Shown here piece after piece: positions 7,800 through 12,548 of a stretch of DNA of 12,646 nt (positions are counted from its first letter, which is position 1; the number at the start of each line of letters is the position of its first letter). Below the pieces are notes generated by a model. That model was not told the origin of the DNA. It made no database searches and was given only the letters and a program-made list of their open reading frames with translations. The translations under genes and the position numbers were made by a program. Where the stretch lies: NCBI GenBank assembly GCA_934359755.1, contig CAKRLV010000048.1:1-12646 (forward strand), read 5' to 3'. This DNA is from an uncultured Agathobacter sp. (GTDB taxonomy: Bacteria > Bacillota > Clostridia > Lachnospirales > Lachnospiraceae).

Positions 7800-8527
7800 A
7801 TACGTTTTCCCCAATATTTTGATATCTCTTCTTTTACTTCTTTTATTCTACTTCTGCTAACTATAAGTTTCTGTCCGTTATCTAATGTAATGTCATGTCC
7901 AGAATATTCGTTAATATATTTTACGTTAACAATACATCCACTATGAATTTTCACAAAGTTCTCATCGTTCAATTCATTAATTAACTCCGTCATATTCTTT
8001 CTCCCCATCATAATTCTTCTCAAACCATCATTCGTTATGCAATTAATTTTTCGTGAAATCATTTCAAAATACATTATATCTGCGTTATAAAGTCTTACCT
8101 CTCCCTCTTGTGTTTTTACAATATATTTTTTATCACTTTCAACCAGAACCCTACTATAGGCCTTCTTTAAAGCAATCTCTATTTCTTCTCTCATTTTTGC
8201 TTTTCTTATATATTTAAATGGATTATAATCTATTGATTCAAATACATACTGTTCATGTGCTGATATAAAAATTAAAATAATATCAGATTCCTTCCCACGT
8301 ATCTTCTTCGCAACCTCTAACCCAGAAATATTTGGCATATCTATATCTAAAAATAAAATATGTATGTCAATCTTACTACTTAACAATAAATCGGCTATTT
8401 TACTTCCATCAGTATACAAATATGTCTCTATCTCTATCCCCAATTTACCAGATGACCTATATAATTCTTCTTTAATTGCCTCGAGATCCTCCAAGCTGTC
8501 ATCGCATATTGCTATATTTAATATCAT
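7796..8527 (-). CDS. LytTR-family response regulator (AgrA-like)
   Basis: The 243-aa protein has an N-terminal receiver domain with acidic pocket D9-D10 (AICDDS), phosphoacceptor D61 in LFLDIDMP, a conserved Ser in FISAHEQY and a Lys in FKYIRKAK. The C-terminal LytTR DNA-binding domain spans about 140-240, with the typical LIVSRSRIKEV ending. It should bind paired direct repeats upstream of target promoters, most likely the pair at 6445-6474. The frame is open further upstream to 8641, but the start is at 8527: GAGGAAG lies five bases before this ATG and the protein begins exactly where receiver domains begin. The stop overlaps the kinase start (ATGA), so regulator and kinase are co-translated. 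Confidence 0.88.
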   Translation of the reverse strand: MILNIAICDDSLEDLEAIKEELYRSSGKLGIEIETYLYTDGSKIADLLLSSKIDIHILFLDIDMPNISGLEVAKKIRGKESDIILIFISAHEQYVFESIDYNPFKYIRKAKMREEIEIALKKAYSRVLVESDKKYIVKTQEGEVRLYNADIMYFEMISRKINCITNDGLRRIMMGRKNMTELINELNDENFVKIHSGCIVNVKYINEYSGHDITLDNGQKLIVSRSRIKEVKEEISKYWGKRI

Positions 8528-8556
8528 ATTCTTCCTCTTTTTTATCATTTTTAAAT

Positions 8557-8590
8557 AGTATAACGCATCTACAATCGTATGTACATTGTA
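8557..8590 (-). promoter_or_regulatory. Promoter of the regulator/kinase genes
   Basis: The -10 TATACT lies at 8557-8562 and the -35-like TGTACA at 8580-8585, with a 17-base spacer, about 30 bases upstream of the regulator start. An inverted repeat TACAAT-N9-ATTGTA (8570-8590) overlaps the -35 and could be an operator. No 21-bp-period direct repeat like the one before the ABC genes is visible here. Confidence 0.5.
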
Positions 8591-8618
8591 ATATTCTTTA
8601 ATCAAATTGCATATACAC

Positions 8619-8664
8619 AAAAAAAGCATATGTCTATGCAATTACTACATAGATATATGCTTTT
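8619..8664 (-). terminator. Intrinsic terminator (hairpin copy 2)
   Basis: The stem 8622-8638 with 8648-8664 encloses the loop CAATTACTA (plus strand). On the minus strand it is followed by seven T, so it terminates the AAA-ATPase-like gene. One of 17 pairs (G8632/T8654) is a G-U wobble in plus-strand RNA and a C-A mismatch in minus-strand RNA. The loop contains the old stop codon (TAG at 8645-8647) of the broken gene upstream, so the terminator overlaps ancestral coding sequence. Confidence 0.8.
8619..8664 (+). repeat. Hairpin repeat, copy 2 of 2
   Basis: Direct-orientation copy of the 2638-2682 hairpin, with identical loop and one internal base change. It marks the right end of the AT-rich ABC/two-component locus. 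Recombination between the copies would remove the entire locus and leave one terminator. Confidence 0.8.
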
Positions 8665-8755
8665 CAATTTTACACTGATGATGTTTTGTTTTTTTATCAT
8701 AATTAATGCCAACCAAAAATATTTGACCTTTATATTCCCGTAAAACCTTTACCTT
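8645..8755 (-). pseudogene. Out-of-frame remnant of the DUF1703 nuclease domain C-terminus
   Basis: Reading the minus strand shifted by two bases from the upstream gene gives KVLREYKGQIFLVGINYD, then a KKTKHH-QCKIEK tail and a stop at 8645-8647. This is recognisably the end of the PD-(D/E)XK-type DUF1703 domain that normally follows the AAA-ATPase-like domain (the LVGINYDKKTK motif). It directly abuts the truncated gene ending at 8749. The intervening part of the nuclease domain, roughly 150 residues judged from family size, is missing. The coding end lies inside the terminator hairpin. Confidence 0.75.
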
Positions 8756-9897
8756 TGAGAAACGCTGTCCCACTTCGATACAGATACTGCATTTACATAT
8801 TCATTTTGCACTTCCCTATTAGGTATATAAACACATTTATCCATGAAATTATAACCTAAATATCCTAAATGTATAAGCAAAGTAAGCACATCATCTTTAG
8901 AATCGAAGGTAGTCATATCATTGGTAAATGTACCGATATTGATTGCTTTCTTTTCTCCAGCCATCATACTGAGTACATCATCTTTAAGCCCCTCCAGATT
9001 CATATCAATATATAATCTTAGTGCTTCAAATGTCTCTGTCTGATTCCAATATGAATCACAAATCCCCGATGTTACCGCTTCGACTACAGACTTTGGACTA
9101 TAAATAGTCATACCATTTACAAAATGATATCCATCATACCATTCACGAAGTTCCTTCAGATCCATATCGTACTTTGCACATAACGCAGACACCTCATCCT
9201 CTGTAAAACCTACATATTCTGTCAGCTGCCTTGGATTTGTCATTGAAAATTCTGAAAACATGTTAAGAGCTGAATGTGTACCATATTTTTTTATTGGTAA
9301 AATTCCTGTCATATATGTCAAATGTAAATAACTTTTATCTTTTAATAAATCTCTCAAAAAATCGAGATACTTCTTTTGGGATTCATCATCACTACGATAC
9401 TCCCGAAAAACACAATCCCACTCATCTATAATTACAATAAAAGGTATCTTTGTATTCTGATATACATCAAGCAGCGTTCTTGTCAAATTATCTTTATTAA
9501 AATAGTCAAAAGCTGGATATTCACTGAGAACTTCCCACAATATTGACTTCTTTATCAACGCTATCATTTCATCCATGCATTTTGTTTCACTCAGAAATTC
9601 CTGAACATTAATAAAGATAGTATCATATTTGTTAAGATGTTCTTCAAATCCTGCGCTCTTAGATATTTTCAAATTCTTAAAGAGTTCCCTTGAATCACAT
9701 CCCCTGCTATAATATGCTGTAAGCATATTTGCCGCCATTGACTTTCCAAATCTCCTTGGGCGGCTGACGCATATATTCTGCTGTTCAGTATCCATTACTT
9801 TATTTGCATATTCAATTAAACCTGTTTTATCCACATAAATCTCTGAATTAACAGACTTTCTGAATTTATCATTTTCCGGATTAAGATATATACCCAT
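8749..9897 (-). CDS. AAA-ATPase-like protein, truncated (lost C-terminal DUF1703 nuclease)
   Basis: The 382-aa product matches the N-terminal AAA-ATPase-like domain of a large, often multicopy family in gut Firmicutes whose members usually run to about 520-580 aa with a C-terminal DUF1703 PD-(D/E)XK nuclease. Features seen: the N-terminal strand NSEIYVDKTGLIEYAN, Walker A variant SRPRRFGKS (45-53), Walker B IVIIDEWD (154-161), and MTGILPIKKYGTHSALN (196-212) as the sensor region. The domain-junction sequence IPNREVQNEYVNAV is present near residue 358. The protein then ends nine residues later at SVSQR. The nuclease tail follows out of frame, so an internal deletion destroyed the effector domain. 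GGGGAAG lies before the ATG. Its cellular role is not established, and defence or mobile-element functions have only been suggested. Confidence 0.8.
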   Translation of the reverse strand: MGIYLNPENDKFRKSVNSEIYVDKTGLIEYANKVMDTEQQNICVSRPRRFGKSMAANMLTAYYSRGCDSRELFKNLKISKSAGFEEHLNKYDTIFINVQEFLSETKCMDEMIALIKKSILWEVLSEYPAFDYFNKDNLTRTLLDVYQNTKIPFIVIIDEWDCVFREYRSDDESQKKYLDFLRDLLKDKSYLHLTYMTGILPIKKYGTHSALNMFSEFSMTNPRQLTEYVGFTEDEVSALCAKYDMDLKELREWYDGYHFVNGMTIYSPKSVVEAVTSGICDSYWNQTETFEALRLYIDMNLEGLKDDVLSMMAGEKKAINIGTFTNDMTTFDSKDDVLTLLIHLGYLGYNFMDKCVYIPNREVQNEYVNAVSVSKWDSVSQR

Positions 9898-9931
9898 ATG
9901 CGTCTTCCCCTACTTTTTATAGTATACTCCC

Positions 9932-9960
9932 ATTATATACATCTAAAATTTTATACGCAA
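9932..9960 (-). promoter_or_regulatory. Promoter of the AAA-ATPase-like gene
   Basis: A perfect -10 TATAAT lies at 9932-9937 and the -35-like TTGCGT at 9955-9960, with a 17-base spacer. The start codon is about 35 bases downstream of the -10, behind AGGGGAAG. A second TATACT (9922-9927) follows closely and may be an alternative -10. Confidence 0.5.
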
Positions 9961-10158
9961 TAAATTATTTTTGTTTACGCTATCTGCTTTCCTAATCTTG
10001 TCATCAAAAAAATACATTCCCTCACCTGCAAAATCTACAGTTCGTGAATGTCCATTATCATTTTTATTATTCAGTAATAATTTGCACAACACATGCCTTT
10101 TTCGCATCCAGCCAATCAGTGCTGCTTGAAGATAGAAATGATTTTGATACTGTTTCAA
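9943..10158 (-). pseudogene. Unrecognised open frame, probably a gene remnant
   Basis: A 71-codon frame begins MKQYQNHFYLQAALIGW and ends at the promoter of the AAA-ATPase-like gene. I do not recognise it. A second minus-strand frame over 10068-10160 reads TVSKSFLSSSSTDWLDAKKA and then stops, and looks at least as protein-like, which suggests a frameshifted remnant. It overlaps the end of the broken kinase gene by four bases. No ribosome binding site is evident. It could be the scrambled 3' part of that kinase or a different dead gene. Confidence 0.25.
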
Positions 10159-10595
10159 ACGATAGCAGAGTTATCTTTGCTATTTCCACATGCTATTGGA
10201 ATATTAGCAATCGCTTTTTCCGAATCTTTTTCAGCTAATAATAATTGATAAAGAAACTGTTTTTCTTTATCTGGTCTTTCAAAAAAACGCTTCACCGATA
10301 TCATTGGATCTGCCAACATAATCATCACATGTTTCTTATCTGAAATTTTCTTTAATGTCTCAATTGAAATATTAGTATCCACAAATATCTTCTTATTTGA
10401 CTTATTGGTTAATTCCTGAAGAATCCTTAGTATATGCCAAATTCGGAAACTCTTTCCAATCTAAATTTTTCATTAACTCTTCATGATAATTTTCTTCGCA
10501 GACGATTCCATCATATTTCGCTGCCAAATATTTTACCATGGTAGATTTTCCCGCATATGCATTTCCATTAAAAAATAAACGTTATCTAATTTCAT
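10155..10595 (-). pseudogene. Broken P-loop nucleoside-kinase-like / AAA protein
   Basis: The pieces of one small kinase-like protein lie in order but in different frames. The ATG at 10595 (with GCGGGATG upstream) opens MKLDNVYFL. One base is lost from a T-run, after which the next frame reads FNGNAYAGKSTMVKYLAAKY, with P-loop GNAYAGKS. This continues to FPNLAYTKDS and a stop at the TAA near 10410. A further frame starts at RILQELTNKSNKKIFVDTNI and continues with ETLKKISDKKHVMIMLADP and RFFERPDKEKQFLYQ. The missing middle (about 30-40 residues relative to what I recall of the family) and the altered end after EKAIANI show that it is not functional. The intact family is an uncharacterised shikimate/nucleoside-kinase-like group in Firmicutes. 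Confidence 0.7.
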
Positions 10596-10625
10596 ATAAT
10601 ATCATCCCGCTATAAAGAAATGGAT

Positions 10626-11249
10626 TTAATTAGAGCACAAACACATTATATACAATAATTGCCTCAAAACCGCAATTATATGATTTGCCCACTTTCTGAA
10701 CTGGATAGCTCTCGGAGAATCCACTTTATTTCCTACCGCAATGATTGCACTCAGATTATAATGATTGGTATTATATGTTTTTCCATCAGCGGCAGTTATT
10801 CGAAATTTTCGAATAACTGAATTCTCATCTACTTCTTTATCCATAAATATTTTTTTCAGATGATAATTAATCGTATTTGTCTCTACATTATATAATACCC
10901 CCATCATTTTCTGGGTAAGCCATACATTTTCATTGGTACGATATCTGCTTTTTAAAATATCCTGAACTTTGTCCCACTCTTCCTCTGAAATAATGGCTTC
11001 ATGATGATTCTTCGCAATTCTATATGCACCATATCCCTGCAGATACAAATCATAAATCAGGCGGACTATCTCTGCTTCTGCTTCATTGATGGTTATACTC
11101 TTATCCTCCGGGTTATAATCATAACCAAGACATCCATTAAATCCCATCAGCTCTCCTCTGGACATTTTCATCTGCACACCCATTGTCACATTCTGGGATA
11201 AAGACTCAACCTCATTCTGTGCAAGAGCAGATAAAAGTGATAACTGCAC
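10626..11249 (-). pseudogene. Chimera of serine-recombinase and RhuM fragments (open frame)
   Basis: The 207-codon frame joins two unrelated families. Residues 1-80 (LSLLSALAQNEVESLSQNV, then NGCLGYDYNP and RLIYDLYLQGYGAYRIAK) are the middle of a large serine recombinase. Residues 81-107 (NHHEAIISEEEWDKVQDILK) are a later part of the same recombinase, after an internal deletion of roughly 60 residues. Residues 108-197 (VWLTQKMMGVLYNV, INYHLKKIF, then DGKTYNTNHYNLSAIIAVG and QFRKWANHI) are the N-terminal half of a RhuM-family protein. The recombinase catalytic N-terminus and the RhuM C-terminus are absent. The frame is open to about 11282, but its only start is a GTG with no ribosome binding site. 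It is probably an untranslated relic of a mobile element, although the frame survived every junction. Confidence 0.75.
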
Positions 11250-11295
11250 GAAAAAAGCTTCACTGATACTTGTTGTTATCTTTAGGGCATGAAAA

Positions 11296-11330
11296 AAGCA
11301 GACACATGGAATATTTCCACATATCTGCTT
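11296..11330 (-). terminator. Terminator of the toxin-antitoxin operon
   Basis: A 16-bp stem (AAGCAGATATGTGGAA on the minus strand) with a 3-base loop is followed by TTTTTTC. The three non-Watson-Crick positions are all G-U wobbles in minus-strand RNA and C-A mismatches in plus-strand RNA. The hairpin is therefore built for minus-strand transcripts, that is, for the toxin gene ending at 11404. Confidence 0.85.
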
Positions 11331-11403
11331 CTTTCATTGCGTGTATTCAGTTTTATATATTTGCAACTATATACCTTTATAGTAATCCTTACGGATTAAG
11401 CCA

Positions 11404-11736
11404 CTACTCCATATCCATATTACTTAGCTGCCGGATCTGGTCTCTCCTGCTATAAATAACTGCTGTTACCTGAACTCTGTTATTTTCATCATCAACCCAA
11501 TAATAAATCAGGAAATTTTTAACAACAATCTTGCGTACTCCCTCAGTCCTCCATGGCTCTTCATCAATCAAGGCATGTTTTTTCGGAAAACTCGACAACT
11601 TAGTAATCTCTGCTTTCATCTTGTCAAGCAGATTATCTGCTGCATCCGGTGCAATTAGATCATTTGAAATATAATGAACTATCTCTTTCATCTGCTCTAA
11701 TGCCTGCCTTGTTACCCTTACCTCATATTCATTCAT
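11404..11736 (-). CDS. RelE/ParE-family toxin of a type II toxin-antitoxin system
   Basis: The 110-aa protein has the RelE/ParE fold signature: an N-terminal strand YEVRVTRQALEQMKEIVHYI, a long amphipathic helical hairpin (AADNLLDKMKAEITKL), then GVRKIVVKNFLIYYWVDDENNRVQVTAVIYSRRD (residues 66-99) as the C-terminal sheet. It begins three bases after the antitoxin stop, with CGGAG inside the antitoxin coding end as binding site, so translation is coupled. Family members either cleave mRNA on the ribosome (RelE-like) or inhibit gyrase (ParE-like). The sequence alone does not decide between them. Length and frame are intact and nothing suggests decay, unlike the neighbouring genes. Confidence 0.85.
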   Translation of the reverse strand: MNEYEVRVTRQALEQMKEIVHYISNDLIAPDAADNLLDKMKAEITKLSSFPKKHALIDEEPWRTEGVRKIVVKNFLIYYWVDDENNRVQVTAVIYSRRDQIRQLSNMDME

Positions 11737-11739
11737 GCA

Positions 11740-12039
11740 CTATATCTCCGACTTTAATTGATTAAAAGCCTCATCAACAGATACAGAATCGTTCTTTTTT
11801 GCCTGTGCAAGCCCGGTCTGCATCATCATATCAAATTCAGCTTGTGTTATAGAATCTCTTGTGACAAGTTTATCCGGAATATCTAGTGAAAATGGTACTC
11901 CATCACGCATAATAACCTGTCTGTAAGTCATATCTATGAATACAGATACAGGAATTCCAAGTCTGTCAAGAATTGCCTCTGCCTGCTCTTTTATATTCGG
12001 TTGAATTCGCGCTGTTACATTTGCAGTTTTTGTTGCCAT
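11740..12039 (-). CDS. RelB/DinJ-family antitoxin
   Basis: The 99-aa protein starts MATKTANVTARIQPNIKEQAE, the ribbon-helix-helix N-terminus of RelB/DinJ antitoxins (dimeric, DNA-binding, residues about 5-48, including RLGIPVSVFIDMTYRQVI). The C-terminal part (DEAFNQLKSEI) would wrap the toxin. I choose the ATG at 12039, not the longer open frame to 12096, because AGGAGG lies eight bases before it and the RHH domain begins there. It precedes the toxin gene by three bases, the usual antitoxin-first order. It should repress its own promoter through the palindromes at 12075-12120. Confidence 0.87.
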   Translation of the reverse strand: MATKTANVTARIQPNIKEQAEAILDRLGIPVSVFIDMTYRQVIMRDGVPFSLDIPDKLVTRDSITQAEFDMMMQTGLAQAKKNDSVSVDEAFNQLKSEI

Positions 12040-12062
12040 AGTATGCACCTCCTGTTTTTTAT

Positions 12063-12091
12063 AGTGTACCACCATGTATTGCTTTTTACAA
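12063..12091 (-). promoter_or_regulatory. Promoter of the toxin-antitoxin operon
   Basis: The -35 TTGTAA lies at 12086-12091 and the -10 TACACT at 12063-12068, with exactly 17 bases between. The antitoxin ATG follows about 24 bases after the -10, behind AGGAGG. Confidence 0.6.
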
Positions 12092-12095
12092 TACA
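12075..12095. promoter_or_regulatory. Palindrome over the -35: likely RelB operator
   Basis: TGTATTG-N7-CAATACA is a perfect inverted repeat with 7-bp arms that covers the -35 hexamer. This is where an autorepressing RelB/RelE complex would be expected to bind. Confidence 0.5.
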
Positions 12096-12145
12096 AATAA
12101 TCTCTGCATTATACAATGCAAAATAAAAGAGACTCCACTCGCCAT
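12086..12145 (-). CDS. 19-codon ORF with a strong ribosome binding site, upstream of the antitoxin
   Basis: ATG at 12145 is preceded by AGGAGG with eight bases of spacing. The frame reads MASGVSFILHCIMQRLFVL and then TAA at 12086-12088, inside the toxin-antitoxin -35 and operator. It is either a leader peptide or, more likely, the first codons of a gene cut off when the toxin-antitoxin module or a deletion joined here (the MASGVSFI start followed by unrelated sequence). Translation signals are good but the protein is too short to classify. Confidence 0.35.
   Translation of the reverse strand: MASGVSFILHCIMQRLFVL
12105..12120. promoter_or_regulatory. Second palindrome upstream of the toxin-antitoxin promoter
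   Basis: TGCATT-ATAC-AATGCA is a perfect 6-bp-arm inverted repeat centred 30 bp from the first palindrome. It shares the core ATTGTAT/ATACAAT with it, so it may be a second operator site for cooperative binding of the antitoxin complex. Confidence 0.4.
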
Positions 12146-12171
12146 GAATGAAGCCTCCTGATATATGTATA

Positions 12172-12199
12172 CATCCTGCAGCATATTATCTACAGGATG
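12172..12199 (-). other. Hairpin before the 19-codon ORF
   Basis: CATCCTGTAG and CTGCAGGATG pair over ten bases on the minus strand (one G-U wobble) around an 8-base loop. No T-run follows. It sits between the stop of the remnant frame at 12208 and the AGGAGG of the 19-codon ORF, so it may be an intergenic processing or regulatory structure. Confidence 0.4.
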
Positions 12200-12207
12200 C
12201 CAGCTGC

Positions 12208-12312
12208 CTATGCTGCCTTTTTGTCCAGAAGCTGTTTTACCCCACCTAAGTAATAACAGAACCGGTCAAATTTTTTCTGCCTGCTTACAGAGTCTTCTAT
12301 GTCTTTTCCTGC
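12208..12312 (-). pseudogene. C-terminal remnant of an unidentified mobile-element protein
   Basis: After an in-frame TGA (12313-12315), a 34-codon frame reads AGKDIEDSVSRQKKFDRF and then CYYLGGVKQLLDKKAA before TAG at 12208-12210. Its composition is that of a genuine protein end (charged helix plus DKKAA tail). No start codon or ribosome binding site lies before it. I cannot name the family. Its position beside recombinase remnants suggests part of an integrated element. Confidence 0.35.
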
Positions 12313-12396
12313 TCAAACAATATTCCTTCTTATATATTAGTCCCCGGCGACGGCTAGATACGCATTAGAGATGTCTCCATCGAAATGCTGTTCTAG

Positions 12397-12414
12397 CAAG
12401 GGATTTTTCCCTTG
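12397..12414. other. Hairpin: CAAGGGA-TTTT-TCCCTTG
   Basis: A perfect 7-bp stem with a 4-base loop, the first of three hairpins in about 95 bases. Confidence 0.6.
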
Positions 12415-12430
12415 AACCCTTTGTTTATTA

Positions 12431-12460
12431 TATTTGGGGGGTGCTTTTCGCCCCCAAATA
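12431..12460. other. Hairpin with G5/C5 arms
   Basis: TATTTGGGGG and CCCCCAAATA are perfectly complementary over ten bases around the loop GTGCTTTTCG. It is strikingly GC-rich within AT-rich DNA. Confidence 0.65.
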
Positions 12461-12465
12461 GTGAA

Positions 12466-12490
12466 AGTGGGGGCACTTTCTGCCCCCACT
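12466..12490. other. Second G5/C5 hairpin, with an alternative fold
   Basis: AGTGGGGGCA and TGCCCCCACT pair over ten bases with a 5-base loop. The left arm can instead pair locally as GAAAGTG-GGGG-CACTTTC (12463-12480), so two mutually exclusive stems are possible. Neither is followed by a T-run. Confidence 0.6.
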
Positions 12491-12548
12491 CAAGATATGT
12501 TGCTAAAATACAGTTTAGATTTACCATACATACAAATCTGGAAGTTAT

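Larger units (their letters stand above)
12337..12489 (-). other. 50-codon open frame running through the GC-rich hairpins
   Basis: From a GTG at 12489 the frame is open to TAA at 12337-12339 and ends PLLEQHFDGDISNAYLAVAGD. It has no ribosome binding site, and its first half is dictated by the hairpin arms (12431-12490). The downstream half looks more protein-like. I list it as a possibility only. Confidence 0.15.

Noticed and set aside
8528..8620. Possible signal-peptide gene upstream of the regulator
   Set aside because: ATG-initiated minus-strand frames here are only a few codons long; nothing resembles AgrD or a secreted peptide.
8528..8641. Extension of the response regulator to an upstream start at 8641
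   Set aside because: It would translate the terminator hairpin and the promoter region. The ATG at 8527 has a good binding site and matches the receiver domain start.
12165..12368. 67-codon plus-strand frame
   Set aside because: Crosses the hairpin at 12172-12199 and lies opposite the more protein-like minus-strand remnant. No ribosome binding site.
12431..12490. G-quadruplex
   Set aside because: Only two G-tracts lie on each strand within this stretch, and both are sequestered in perfect hairpin stems. Hairpins explain them better.
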